Origin: Metabacillus mangrovi
GTDB taxonomy: Bacteria; Bacillota; Bacilli; Bacillales; Bacillaceae
Assembly: GCF_009711125.1 (NCBI RefSeq)
Contig: NZ_WMIB01000006.1
Coordinates: 1-64,000, forward strand
Direction: 5' to 3'
DNA: 64,000 nt
Part shown: positions 44,258-53,787 of the stretch, in pieces
Layout of the letters: each line of letters begins with the position of its first letter
Numbering within the stretch: position 1 is the stretch's first letter
Position numbers and translations under genes: made by a program
Notes under the pieces: generated by a model
Told to the model about the DNA's origin: nothing
Database searches by the model: none
What the model saw: only the letters and a program-made list of their open reading frames with translations

Positions 44258-44384
44258 GCTCTGACCCCACTTGCTTTAAAGCGGCAGGGGCAACAAGCTT
44301 CATCCCTTGAAACCCTTGCTGTGACTGCATTATTAAAGGCAAGGGGACGGAGGTTTAGTACTTTAGCGAATGTGGGGTCAGAGC
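44258..44384. repeat. 125-bp-type terminal-inverted-repeat element, copy 4
   Basis: A 127-bp copy three bases after copy 3, ending GGGGTCAGAGC. As at 14.2 kb, the elements come as a head-to-tail pair with a three-base gap. Confidence 0.85.
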
Positions 44385-44387
44385 ACG

Positions 44388-44414
44388 ACCACCACCACCA
44401 CCACCACCATCACC
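44388..44414. repeat. ACC trinucleotide run
   Basis: About eight copies of ACC/CCA directly follow the last 125-bp element. Not in a recognisable gene. Confidence 0.8.
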
Positions 44415-44440
44415 CCACCCAGTACTAAATCAAAAAACCA

Positions 44441-44470
44441 CAAAAAACCCGGCATCCCCATATGCCGGGT
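44441..44470 (-). terminator. terminator of the amino acid permease
   Basis: On the minus strand ACCCGGCAT pairs with ATGCCGGGT, followed by TTTTTTG. Confidence 0.85.
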
Positions 44471-44486
44471 CCCCCTTTTACTGCAG

Positions 44487-44564
44487 GAAATCACTTCGCC
44501 TGATGGCTGTAAATCCTTCGGCTGTGAGCGGGTTTCATTTATAGCCATTTACCGAAGTGATTTC
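44487..44564. repeat. 78-bp long inverted repeat downstream of the permease
   Basis: GAAATCACTTCG pairs perfectly with CGAAGTGATTTC, and an inner GGCTGTAAAT pairs with ATTTATAGCC with one mismatch. It lies between the permease stop and its terminator, so it would be transcribed as a stem in the mRNA 3' end. Confidence 0.8.
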
Positions 44565-44579
44565 TCCGGCAGACTATGG

Positions 44580-46067
44580 TCATTGTGATAGGTCCATTTT
44601 TTGCAGTTTCACCCATTTTGTTTTATGGAAAAGCTTGTAGCAGATCCATGTGCCGATGAAGATTGGCAGGCCTATGTAGGTGACAAGGATGCCATACCAG
44701 TCGATCGGCCCTCCGATAAAGGCCTGATAGTTTTGTCCAAGGATGATGAACAGGCAGAGTGTGCCGGCCATGATCGGTCCGAGCGGATACCATTTTGCCT
44801 TATAAGGCAGGTCTTCGAGACGATTTCCCTGAGCGAGGTAGCCTTTTCTGAACCGGTAATGGCTGACGGCAATTCCCATCCAGGCGATGAATCCGGTCAG
44901 TCCGGAGGCGTTCAGCAGCCAGAGGAAGACGGTTTCTTCGCTGTAAAGCGAACTCATGAAGGCAAGCATGCCGATCAATCCTGTCAGGAGCAGAGCAAAG
45001 ATGGGAACTCCGTTTTTATTGATTCTGGTTAAGAAGGCGGGTGCCTTCTTTTCTTTTGCCATCACATACAGCATCCGGGTTGCAGCATATAGTCCTGAAT
45101 TACCGGCGGACAGGACGGAGGTCAGGATGACGGCGTTCATGACGGATGCAGCAAAGGCGATTCCGGCCCTTTCGAACACAAGAGTGAAGGGGCTCATGGC
45201 CATGTTGGAAAGGCCGCCGCCCATCAGTCTTTCGTCAGTAAACGGAATGATCATGGCGATGACAAAAATGGCCAGCATATAAAACAGCAGGATTCTCCAG
45301 AAGATTTGTTTGACGGCGATCGGGATGTTTTTCTTCGGGTTGTCGCTTTCTCCGGCCACGATCCCGACGATTTCGGTTCCCTGGAAGGAGAAGCCGGCAA
45401 TCATCATGATGCCGAGGACAGCGAGAATGCCGCCGTGGAAGGGTGCATCTCCAGCAGTGAAGCCGCTTAGCCCTGAGGTCTCTCCTGTGAGGATTCCGAA
45501 GATCATAAGAAGACCAGTAATGATAAAGACAACAATCGCTGCCACTTTAATCATGGCGAACCAGTATTCTGCTTCACCATATTTTTTGACCGGCATGAGA
45601 TTCAGTCCGACGATCAGCAGTAAAAACAGCACATTCCACATGAGTGAAGATGAATCCGGCAGCCAGTATTTCATTAAGATAGCGGCAGCCGATGTTTCAA
45701 CAGCAAGGGTGATGGCCCAGCTGAACCAGTAATTCCAGCCTAGCGCGAATCCAAGTGCGGGATCAGCGAATTTGGAAGCGTACGTACTGAACGATCCGGA
45801 TACCGGCATGTAGGAAGCCATTTCTCCGAGACTCGTCATTAGCAGGTAGACCATCACTCCGATGATTGTATAAGCAAGCAGTGCTCCGCCCGGTCCTGCT
45901 GTATAGATCGAAGTGCCGCTCGCAAGAAACAGGCCGGTTCCAATGCTTCCTCCTATTGAAATCATCGTTAGATGCCTTGCTTTCAGTCCTCTTTGAAGCT
46001 CGTTTGCTGTACTTTTTTCCGGCATCACCACTGTGGCTGGCCGTGTTTTGATTACTGCTTCCTTCAT
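44580..46067 (-). CDS. amino acid permease, APC superfamily (LysP/GabP type)
   Basis: A 495-residue, 12-helix proton-coupled importer of the AAT family. Signature pieces: LQRGLKARHLTMISIGGSIGTGLFLASG (helix 1), MTSLGEMASYMPVSGSFSTYAS, GWNYWFSWAIT, FSFQGTEIVGIVAGESDNPKKN. The order of basic and acidic residues is close to lysine and other cationic or branched substrates, but specificity cannot be read reliably. It lies just after the kdp operon on the same strand; AAAGGG precedes the ATG by about 11 bases. Confidence 0.9.
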   Translation of the reverse strand: MKEAVIKTRPATVVMPEKSTANELQRGLKARHLTMISIGGSIGTGLFLASGTSIYTAGPGGALLAYTIIGVMVYLLMTSLGEMASYMPVSGSFSTYASKFADPALGFALGWNYWFSWAITLAVETSAAAILMKYWLPDSSSLMWNVLFLLLIVGLNLMPVKKYGEAEYWFAMIKVAAIVVFIITGLLMIFGILTGETSGLSGFTAGDAPFHGGILAVLGIMMIAGFSFQGTEIVGIVAGESDNPKKNIPIAVKQIFWRILLFYMLAIFVIAMIIPFTDERLMGGGLSNMAMSPFTLVFERAGIAFAASVMNAVILTSVLSAGNSGLYAATRMLYVMAKEKKAPAFLTRINKNGVPIFALLLTGLIGMLAFMSSLYSEETVFLWLLNASGLTGFIAWMGIAVSHYRFRKGYLAQGNRLEDLPYKAKWYPLGPIMAGTLCLFIILGQNYQAFIGGPIDWYGILVTYIGLPIFIGTWICYKLFHKTKWVKLQKMDLSQ

Positions 46068-46163
46068 TCATGTTCATCCCTTTCCGTTTTTTAAAAAACG
46101 AATGTACCGGACAGCATGAATGCTAGCTGGAGTCACCGGACATGCATAACCCTCCTGTTTTAT

Positions 46164-48491
46164 TTACGCTTTGGATTCTTCGTAAGGATTGGCAACAACA
46201 AGGACATCATAGTTTCTCGTTTCCTTCAGCAGGTTTTGAACGACCCTCCCTTTCCACAGCTCTTCGACTCTGGAGCGGGAGGTGTGGCCGACAATGAGCT
46301 GGGTTGCCTTTTTGTCGATCAGCTGAATGACGATATGCTGGACAATTTTCTTTTGGTCTTTCGTTTCCCTCAGTAAAAAAATGCCGCCGAGTCGCTCAGT
46401 GAGAAGCTTGGCTTTTTTCAAAAGGGCCTCCTGATCAGCAGTGAATGGAGCGGGGCCCTTTACGTACATTACATACCATTTTGCTTTCAGCCTGTAGGCG
46501 ATCCGGAATCCCCGCCGGATCAGCCTTTCGCTTTCGGGCCCGAGATTGATGCAGACGAAAATGGTTTCCTGCTTCCGCCAAGGACCGCGCATGGCCCGAC
46601 TTCTTTCCAGAGATTCCAGCCTTTCATCCACATCATCCGCCACCTCCCTTAAAGCGAGCTCGCGGAGGGCGATGAGGTTGCCGGTCTTGAAAAAATTCTG
46701 CAGGGACTGCTCGACCTTTTCAGGAGCATAGATGCTCCCTTCTCTCATCCGCTGCCGCAATGCTACAGGGGAAATATCAATCAGCTCGATCTCATCTGCC
46801 AGGGTCATCACCCTGTCCGGCACGGTTTCGCGGACTCTGACACCGGTAATTTGCTCGACACTGTCGTTCAGTGATTCCAGATGCTGAATATTGACGGTCG
46901 AGATAACGGAGATTCCGGCTTCGAGAATTTCCTCTACATCTTCAAACCGTTTCAGGTGTTTGCTGAAGGGCACATTTGTGTGTGCCAGCTCGTCTACAAG
47001 CACGACCTCAGGGTTTCGCGTGATAATAGCTTCGGTGTCCATCTCCTCAAGAAGCACGTTTTTGTACGGAATCTGCTTTCTTGGAATGAGTTCCAGTTCG
47101 CCTACCTGCTCCTGCGTTTCCTTCCGTCCGTGTGTTTCAAGAAGACCGATGACAATATCAAGGCCCTCTTTCCTCAGCTCATTCGCTTCCCGCAGCATCG
47201 TATAGGTCTTCCCGACGCCCGGGGCAGCTCCGATATAAATCTTTAGCGTCCCGCGGCGAATTTTACTGATTTCATCTGCCATTTCATCTGCGGTAAGCCG
47301 TTTGAAAGGGTTCAGTCCCGATTCGTTTTGCCGGGCCGGAAGCAGCCTTTCCCCTTCAACCTCCGCACGGTCGGGCACGAGAAAAATGTCAATGTTCCGG
47401 GTATGGCGCAGGATTTTGTTGACGACCGATCCCTTGACTCTTTCCTCCCATACACTTTTCTTTGAATGGCCCATGACAATCCGCGTGATGTTTTTTTTCA
47501 TCGCATAGGAGACAATGGCTGCAGACGCTTCTTCATTCAGAAGAACCCGTTCCTCAAACACACCGTCCAGCTTTTCAGTCAGCTTTTTCATTGATCTTTT
47601 AAAAGAGGCTTCCTCCGCGGAAACGGATCGGTTGTGCGGCACAAAACAGACGACGTTGAGCGTTCCTCCGAGCCGCTTAGCGATTTGATGGCCCCTCCTG
47701 ATCAGGATCGATCCGTTCCAGTGGTACTGGGCAGTGACAAGAATCCGTTCGGAAGCACCGGAGGCTCCAATCAGCCCCTGTTTTTCACGGTAATCTTCCA
47801 GATCCTCGCTCACCTCTCCAGCAAGAAAACGGAGGGCCAGTTCCCTTAATGCCGCCAGATTCCCTTTGTTGAAAAGCTCCCCGTACAGGTTATCCGGACA
47901 GCCCTCCTGGATTCGTTTTAGGATCGATTCAGGAGGGACGTCCAACAGCTTGACTTCATCTGCCCTGGTCAGTGTGTCTTCAGGCAAGCACTCTTCAAGA
48001 CGGACATTGACGCCTGTAAGTTTCTTGGCAATCTGCTTCGCACCGCTTAATTCATAAATATTAAGTGTGGTAACGACACTGATTCCATGGTGCAGGAGAT
48101 CCAGGACGTCATCAAATCGGCTTGGATTGGGAGAGCCCGGTCTGTTGCGTTTTGCCAGGTTATCCACAAGCACAACCTCGGGATTGCGCTCGAACAGTGC
48201 TTCAAGATCAAGATCATAGCGGGTGGTATCCCCTCTTCGCCATTGAACCGGCATTACCGTTTCAAGCGTTCCGATCTTCTCTTCGGTTTTCGGGCGGTTC
48301 TCCCCCTTGCCGATCACGCCAATGACCACGTCCAGCCCTTTTTTCTTCAAGGCGTGGCCCTCAAGCAGCATGTGGTACGTTTTCCCGGCGCCGCTTACGG
48401 CACCAAGGATAATTTTCAGCCTGCCACGGTGGAGTTTGGAAATGGAGTCCAGAAGCTCCTCTGGGGTTTTTCGTCTGAATTGTTCTGCCAT
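46164..48491 (-). CDS. tandem-duplicated KdpD N-terminal/USP protein without kinase domain
   Basis: A 775-residue soluble protein made of two consecutive KdpD-N plus USP modules (~10-375 and ~395-770). Module 2 is canonical: Walker A GAAPGVGKTYTML and Walker B region VVLVDELAHTNVP. Module 1 keeps GAVSGAGKT but its second motif is VVLVDNLAKRNRP, so the Glu and His-Thr positions are lost. There are no membrane helices, no phosphoacceptor His and no ATPase domain, so this is not a sensor kinase. USP domains of truncated KdpD proteins are known c-di-AMP or KdpFABC-interacting modules. Last gene of the kdp operon. ATG eight bases after AGGAG; a GTG three codons earlier is possible. Confidence 0.9.
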   Translation of the reverse strand: MAEQFRRKTPEELLDSISKLHRGRLKIILGAVSGAGKTYHMLLEGHALKKKGLDVVIGVIGKGENRPKTEEKIGTLETVMPVQWRRGDTTRYDLDLEALFERNPEVVLVDNLAKRNRPGSPNPSRFDDVLDLLHHGISVVTTLNIYELSGAKQIAKKLTGVNVRLEECLPEDTLTRADEVKLLDVPPESILKRIQEGCPDNLYGELFNKGNLAALRELALRFLAGEVSEDLEDYREKQGLIGASGASERILVTAQYHWNGSILIRRGHQIAKRLGGTLNVVCFVPHNRSVSAEEASFKRSMKKLTEKLDGVFEERVLLNEEASAAIVSYAMKKNITRIVMGHSKKSVWEERVKGSVVNKILRHTRNIDIFLVPDRAEVEGERLLPARQNESGLNPFKRLTADEMADEISKIRRGTLKIYIGAAPGVGKTYTMLREANELRKEGLDIVIGLLETHGRKETQEQVGELELIPRKQIPYKNVLLEEMDTEAIITRNPEVVLVDELAHTNVPFSKHLKRFEDVEEILEAGISVISTVNIQHLESLNDSVEQITGVRVRETVPDRVMTLADEIELIDISPVALRQRMREGSIYAPEKVEQSLQNFFKTGNLIALRELALREVADDVDERLESLERSRAMRGPWRKQETIFVCINLGPESERLIRRGFRIAYRLKAKWYVMYVKGPAPFTADQEALLKKAKLLTERLGGIFLLRETKDQKKIVQHIVIQLIDKKATQLIVGHTSRSRVEELWKGRVVQNLLKETRNYDVLVVANPYEESKA

Positions 48492-48510
48492 CCCTTCCAC
48501 TCCTTCCTTT

Positions 48511-49077
48511 TTACTTCAGCCGGTCAAGTTCCATGTTCAGTTTTTGGACATTCACTCTTGGCTCTCCAAATAATCCAAACTGGCGTCCTTCTGTATGTTT
48601 TTCGATCAGATCCTTCAATTCACTCTCATCAAGCCCTCGTGCTTCAGCAATTCTTAGAACTTGAATTTCAGCAGCCAGCGGTGTGATATGAGGGTCAAGT
48701 CCTGATCCCGAGTTCGTGAGCAGGTCTGCCGGAATATCCTTCTTATCCACTTTTGGATTAGCTTTCAGGAAAGCCTCAATGTCCTTCTTCGTCCGGTCAA
48801 TCATATCCTTATTGGATGGAGCATAGTTTCCGGATCCTGAACCCGCAGCGTTGTATTCAATAGAAGAAACACGTCCTGTAAAGTAGGATGGATCCTTGAA
48901 CGTCTGTCCGATCAGTTCTGAACCGATGACCTTGCCGTCTTTTTCAACCAGACTTCCGTTTGCCTGTGCAGGCATGACAGCCTGGGCGATTCCTGTCATC
49001 AGAAGCGGGTAGGCAACTCCGCATATGATTAGCAATATTAAAGCAATTCTAAGGTTTTTAAGCATTTTTCTCTGCAT
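48511..49077 (-). CDS. kdpC: potassium-transporting ATPase subunit C
   Basis: Accessory subunit of the high-affinity KdpFABC potassium pump; 188 residues. One N-terminal membrane helix (IALILLIICGVAYPLLMTGIAQ) is followed by an extracytoplasmic domain with the family motifs GSELIGQTF, YFTGRVSS, TNSGSGLDPHITP and RIAEARGL. An alternative ATG four codons downstream lies 12 bases from AAAGG. Follows kdpB closely. Confidence 0.94.
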   Translation of the reverse strand: MQRKMLKNLRIALILLIICGVAYPLLMTGIAQAVMPAQANGSLVEKDGKVIGSELIGQTFKDPSYFTGRVSSIEYNAAGSGSGNYAPSNKDMIDRTKKDIEAFLKANPKVDKKDIPADLLTNSGSGLDPHITPLAAEIQVLRIAEARGLDESELKDLIEKHTEGRQFGLFGEPRVNVQKLNMELDRLK

Positions 49078-49117
49078 CCTTTCCTATTGGCTGTGGTGCC
49101 TTTAAAGGCACCACTGT

Positions 49118-51136
49118 TTAAAATATAGACAGCATCATATCAATGATTTTGATCCCGATAAACGGGGCGACCACGCCGCCGAATCCATAGATGAACAAAT
49201 TCCGGTTCAATAGCTTCACCGCGCTCATCGGGATGTATTTGACCCCTTTCATCGCCAGTGGAATCAGGAGCGGAATGATGATGGCGTTAAAGATTAAAGC
49301 GGACAAAATTGCACTTTGAGGCGAATCAAGCCTCATTATATTCAGTGCTTCCATCTGCGGGATGGCAAGCATGAACATGGCCGGAATAATCGCAAAATAC
49401 TTGGCGATATCATTTGCAATACTGAAGGTCGTCAAGGCACCCCTTGTCATTAGAAGCTGCTTGCCGATCGCGACTACTTCAATGATTTTCGTCGGATCAG
49501 AATCCAGATCGACCATGTTTGCTGCTTCCTTGGCGGCGATCGTTCCGCTGTTCATTGCGAGGCCGACGTCCGCCTGGGCCAGTGCAGGAGCATCATTTGT
49601 TCCATCACCTGTCATCGCCACGAGCTTTCCTTCTGCCTGTTCCTTTTTGATTACTGCGATTTTATCCTCCGGCTTTGCTTCGGCGATAAAATCATCCACA
49701 CCTGCTTCGCGGGCGATGGTAGCTGCAGTCAGAGGGTTATCCCCCGTACACATTACCGTTTTGATCCCCATTCTGCGTAGCTCTTCAAAACGCTCTCTCA
49801 TACCCGGTTTGACGGTATCCTTTAAATAAATGATGCCCAGGATCCGGTTTCCTTCTGAAACGGCCAGCGGGGTTCCGCCCTCAGTGGCAATCATGACCGT
49901 TTTGTCATCGAGATCGGACGGGATTTTGCCGCCGCGTTCCTTTACATATTCCTTAATGGCATCGACCGCCCCTTTGCGGACATCACGACCGCCTGCAAAA
50001 TCGGTTCCGCTCATTCTGGTCTCGGCCTTGAACTCCACACCTTCTGCTCCTGCAGGTCTTTCTCCCCGTGCTCCCTGCTTTCTTGCCAGTTCAACGACCG
50101 ATCTGCCCTCCGGTGTTTCATCAAAAAGGGACGTTTCCATTGCAATCTGATTTAATTCGTTTTTATCGGCTCCGCCAACCGGCACGAAATCAGCAGCCAT
50201 CCGGTTCCCATGCGTGATGGTACCGGTCTTATCAAGAATAATCGTATTAATGTCGCCTGCGGCTTCAACGGCTTTACCGGACATGGCGATGACATTAAAC
50301 TGAGTCACACGGTCCATACCGGCAATCCCGATAGCAGAAAGCAATCCGCCGATTGTCGTCGGGATGAGACAGACGAGGAGAGCAACCAATGTTGCAACCG
50401 GTACTGCTGCATCTACATAAGAAGAAATTGGAACGAGTGTTGCACACACAATCAAAAAAATTAAAGTCAAGCTGACTAGCAGCGTGTTCAGGGCAATTTC
50501 ATTTGGTGTTTTCTGACGTTTTGCCCCTTCAACGAGACCGATCATCCGGTCAAGGAACGATTCGCCCGGGTCCGTCGTAATCTTCACTTTAATAGAGTCA
50601 CTAATAACTTTCGTCCCCCCGGTTACGGAACTGAAGTCGCCTCCGGATTCTTTAATAACCGGTGCAGATTCACCCGTGATCGCAGATTCATCAATGGCAG
50701 ATACCCCTTCAATAATTTCTCCGTCACTCGGAATGAGCTCGTTTGCTTCGACTAAAACGATGTCTCCCTTTCTCAAGTCGGTGCTGCTGACCACTTTATG
50801 GGAGCCATCCTTCTGGAGCAGCTTCGCCTTCGTATCCTGCTTCGTTTTCTTTAATGAATCAGCCTGGGCTTTCCCCCGACCTTCTGCAAGTGCTTCCGCA
50901 AAGTTTGCAAACAGGATGGTGACAAACAGGATAATGCTGACGATGCCGTTGTAGCCGGCACCCTCACCCGGCCCGAACACAGACGGTGCAATTGTAAGGA
51001 TCAGAGTGATGATTAAACCGATTTCTACTGTAAACATGACGGGGTTTTTAGCCATTGTCACGGGATTTAATTTCTTAAAGGCATCAATGGACGCCTTTTT
51101 GACAAGTTCATTTGTCATCGTCGCTTTCCTGCTCAT
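49118..51136 (-). CDS. kdpB: potassium-transporting ATPase subunit B
   Basis: Catalytic P-type ATPase subunit of the Kdp potassium importer, 672 residues. It has the TGES loop ([11 protein letters not shown]), phosphorylated Asp302 in [13 protein letters not shown], nucleotide-domain segments and the hinge [21 protein letters not shown]. The start is the ATG after AGAAGGAG; an in-frame ATG 18 bp upstream contains that site. Sits between kdpA and kdpC in the standard order. Confidence 0.96.
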   Translation of the reverse strand: MSRKATMTNELVKKASIDAFKKLNPVTMAKNPVMFTVEIGLIITLILTIAPSVFGPGEGAGYNGIVSIILFVTILFANFAEALAEGRGKAQADSLKKTKQDTKAKLLQKDGSHKVVSSTDLRKGDIVLVEANELIPSDGEIIEGVSAIDESAITGESAPVIKESGGDFSSVTGGTKVISDSIKVKITTDPGESFLDRMIGLVEGAKRQKTPNEIALNTLLVSLTLIFLIVCATLVPISSYVDAAVPVATLVALLVCLIPTTIGGLLSAIGIAGMDRVTQFNVIAMSGKAVEAAGDINTIILDKTGTITHGNRMAADFVPVGGADKNELNQIAMETSLFDETPEGRSVVELARKQGARGERPAGAEGVEFKAETRMSGTDFAGGRDVRKGAVDAIKEYVKERGGKIPSDLDDKTVMIATEGGTPLAVSEGNRILGIIYLKDTVKPGMRERFEELRRMGIKTVMCTGDNPLTAATIAREAGVDDFIAEAKPEDKIAVIKKEQAEGKLVAMTGDGTNDAPALAQADVGLAMNSGTIAAKEAANMVDLDSDPTKIIEVVAIGKQLLMTRGALTTFSIANDIAKYFAIIPAMFMLAIPQMEALNIMRLDSPQSAILSALIFNAIIIPLLIPLAMKGVKYIPMSAVKLLNRNLFIYGFGGVVAPFIGIKIIDMMLSIF

Positions 51137-51163
51137 GATCTTGCTCCTTCTCATCTCTTTGTA

Positions 51164-52837
51164 TTAGTTTAAAATGGTCAGCCATTCAGCGATTGGCCCA
51201 AGTGCCAGAACCGGGAAGAATGTTAAGGCTCCTACAATAAGCACCGTAAAAACCAGAATCGTAAAGAACGTCATATTATCCGTTCTGAATGTTCCAAGTG
51301 TTGCAGGCACCGGCTTTTTCGCAAGCAGCGATCCCGCTGCAGCTAGCATGGCGATAATGGACAGATACCGTCCAAGCAGCATGACGATTCCGGTTGAAAT
51401 GTTCCAGAATGGCGTATTGTCTCCAAGCCCTTCGAAGCCGGATCCATTGTTTGCAGCAGCGGATGTAAACTCATACACGACCTGTGAAACACCGTGAAAC
51501 CCTGAATTCGATATGGCTGAGGAACCCACCTCCGTTGCCAGTGCGATGGCAGTAGGCACTAGAATAATCAGCGGATGAACCAGGATCGTGATGGCGATCA
51601 GCTTCATTTCCTTCGCTTCAATTTTTCTGCCAAGGAACTCCGGTGTCCGTCCGACCATCAAACCTGCAAGGAACACACCAAGGATGGCATACATCAGAAT
51701 GTTAATCGTTCCGACTCCGTCACCGCCGAAAATATTGTTCAGCATCATTAGGCCGAGCGGCACCATTCCGCCAAGCGGAGTGAGTGTATCATGCATATTG
51801 TTGACCGTTCCGGTGGTGGCTGCCGTTGTGACCGTTGTAAACAGCGCACTCTGCGCAATTCCGAAACGGACTTCTTTTCCTTCCATGCTGCCGTTTTCCT
51901 GAGACAGCCCGATATTGGCCAGTGCAGGGTTTCCATTCATTTCAGCAAAATAGACGGTGGCCAGGAAGGCGAGAAAAATGATGCCCATTGATCCAAACAG
52001 GATCCAGCCCTGTTTCCGGCTTTTTGCCATATGGCCGAATGCGATCGGCAGGGATGCAGGAATCAGGAACATTGAGATAATCTCAAGGACATTAGTGAAA
52101 GGATTCGGATTCTCATATGGGTGGGCCGAGTTGACTCCGAAAAATCCGCCTCCGTTCGTTCCAAGGTGTTTGATGGATTCCAGAGCGGCAACAGGTCCGC
52201 GGGCTATTTGCTGTTCAGCCCCTTCCACCGTCGCAGCATTGATGGTTCCTCCAAGCGTTTGCGGGACTCCCTGGCTCACAAGGACGAGACCGACCACGAT
52301 GGATAACGGAATTAGGATTCTCGTATGGGCACGGACAAGGTCCACATAAAAGTTCCCCATGGATTTCTGACCTGTCAGCCCCCTGAAGAAAGCGATACAG
52401 ATAGCTAACCCCGTTGCTGGAGTAGTGAACATCAGGTACATGATGACCATCATTTGGGAAAGGTACGACAATCCGGACTCTCCGCTGTAGTGCTGAAGAT
52501 TTGTATTCGTTACAAAACTTGAGATGGTATTAAAGGATAAAAGCGGATCCATAGAAGCAATTCCACTTGGATTTCCCGGCAGAACATGCTGGAATCTGAC
52601 GACCAGATAAGTAATGGCGAACATTGCGATATTTGAAAGCAGAGCCGCCACTGCGTATTGCTTCCACGTCATCTGTTCAAGCTTTATCCCTGACAGCTTA
52701 TATATGATTTTCTCAAAACCGAATACCCGGTCAAGCCTCGTCTGTTCAAGCGAGAAGACTTGAGCGATATATTTCCCCATTGGAATTGCCAGCAAAATAA
52801 CAATCAGCAGGACAACTCCTATTTGTACAAAATCCAT
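51164..52837 (-). CDS. kdpA: potassium-transporting ATPase subunit A
   Basis: Potassium-selective channel-like subunit of KdpFABC; 557 residues, about ten membrane helices. The four pore-loop regions characteristic of the family are visible, for example FNTISSFVTNTNLQHYSGE, KHLGTNGGGFFGVNSAHPYENP, TVNNMHDTLTPLGGMVPLG and FTSAAANNGSGFEGLGDN. GGAGGAGAA precedes the ATG. Confidence 0.96.
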   Translation of the reverse strand: MDFVQIGVVLLIVILLAIPMGKYIAQVFSLEQTRLDRVFGFEKIIYKLSGIKLEQMTWKQYAVAALLSNIAMFAITYLVVRFQHVLPGNPSGIASMDPLLSFNTISSFVTNTNLQHYSGESGLSYLSQMMVIMYLMFTTPATGLAICIAFFRGLTGQKSMGNFYVDLVRAHTRILIPLSIVVGLVLVSQGVPQTLGGTINAATVEGAEQQIARGPVAALESIKHLGTNGGGFFGVNSAHPYENPNPFTNVLEIISMFLIPASLPIAFGHMAKSRKQGWILFGSMGIIFLAFLATVYFAEMNGNPALANIGLSQENGSMEGKEVRFGIAQSALFTTVTTAATTGTVNNMHDTLTPLGGMVPLGLMMLNNIFGGDGVGTINILMYAILGVFLAGLMVGRTPEFLGRKIEAKEMKLIAITILVHPLIILVPTAIALATEVGSSAISNSGFHGVSQVVYEFTSAAANNGSGFEGLGDNTPFWNISTGIVMLLGRYLSIIAMLAAAGSLLAKKPVPATLGTFRTDNMTFFTILVFTVLIVGALTFFPVLALGPIAEWLTILN

Positions 52838-52860
52838 GATTTTCTCCTCCGGCGTTCGAA

Positions 52861-52938
52861 TTAATATTTTTCAGGATGAATAAGTGCATCGATTAAATAG
52901 ATGGATAATCCCAGTACGGCTATAAGTAATACAATCAC
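52861..52938 (-). CDS. kdpF: potassium-transporting ATPase subunit F
   Basis: A 25-residue single-helix peptide, MIVLLIAVLGLSIYLIDALI followed by HPEKY. The HPEKF/Y ending and position directly before kdpA identify KdpF, which stabilises the Kdp complex in the membrane. GTG start after GGGAG. Confidence 0.9.
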   Translation of the reverse strand: MIVLLIAVLGLSIYLIDALIHPEKY

Positions 52939-52949
52939 AACGCCACTCC

Positions 52950-53039
52950 CTATTCTTTAATGACTTTTTCGCAGAATTTGATGAATCCGTAAAACAGGCC
53001 GAAACAGACGGCTGCAATGCCAATTGCTGCAATATCCAT
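52950..53039 (-). CDS. 29-residue hydrophobic peptide at the head of the kdp operon
   Basis: MDIAAIGIAAVCFGLFYGFI then KFCEKVIKE: one transmembrane helix with a charged tail. GGAGGG lies eight bases before the ATG, and the stop is about 10 bp before the kdpF start. It is not a second KdpF (no HPEK end). Its place as first cistron suggests a Kdp-associated peptide, but the function is unknown. Confidence 0.7.
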   Translation of the reverse strand: MDIAAIGIAAVCFGLFYGFIKFCEKVIKE

Positions 53040-53353
53040 GCTTAGTACCCTCCAGAAGGTTTTGGCGAATGAGTGCCGGAAGCTCCCGCTGCTGGCGCTG
53101 TATGCCCCCCTGTCCCTCTCCTCCTTCGGAAAAGAAGAACCCGGAAACAAAAAATAGACCAATGCTTACCTCTTCCCCGGACCAATTTGAATAGAGGGTG
53201 ACTGGCCTTCAGAAAGAAGGCTGCACCAAATAATCAAATCGTCATAATGGAGAAAAAGTACTCATTGGTCTACGTTACGTCCAGCAAGCCTGAAGCTTCC
53301 TTTACGTCCAGTCTCCCAGACTTTTTCATTCACTTTTTTAGTTTGTAAACACA

Positions 53354-53562
53354 TTAAAAAGACCGGCTGTTCCAAATGCTTCCTGCTAAAAAACTCCGCA
53401 AAAAAACACCTGTGGGTAAGGCGGTCATGGACCTCCTTCGCTTTAGCCGACGAAGTTAGCTGACGGGTAGGATGGCGAAAGAGTATCTCATCCCTTCTGC
53501 TAGGCAGAATTAACCCCAAGTAATTGGTTCCTCCGTTCCCTGTTCAAGGGACTAGGCCGATC
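53354..53562 (-). ncRNA. c-di-AMP riboswitch (ydaO class) of the kdp operon
   Basis: On the minus strand the aptamer runs from about 53560 to 53429. It shows GGCCTAGTCCC, GGAACGGAGGAACC, CTTGGGGTTAATT, AAGGGATGAGATA, CGCCATCC, the signature CCCGTCAGCTAACTTCG and GCGAAGGAGG. Downstream, GACCGCC can pair with CCGGTC before TTTTT, with further T runs between, giving a plausible terminator. High c-di-AMP would shut off potassium import, as reported for kdp in Bacillus thuringiensis. Confidence 0.93.
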
Positions 53563-53787
53563 TTCAATTGTTGGTTACGTGATTATTTTAATCCTGCCGG
53601 GCTCATAAGTAAATCCCTTTGCACAGCGAAAATCCGGCTCTATTTACTCAAAATGACCCATAATCGATCGTTTTTTTAATCAAATCCTAATCTCACTCAC
53701 TATTTCTCTCTTTTTCTTCTGTTGACAAACTTTTTCATCATGATTAAGATAGGCTGGAAAATAGACAGGCTTTTGGAGGATAAGAAC

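Noticed and set aside
46164-48491. Sensor histidine kinase KdpD
   Set aside because: No transmembrane helices, no HisKA histidine box and no ATPase domain; the length comes from a duplicated N-terminal module.
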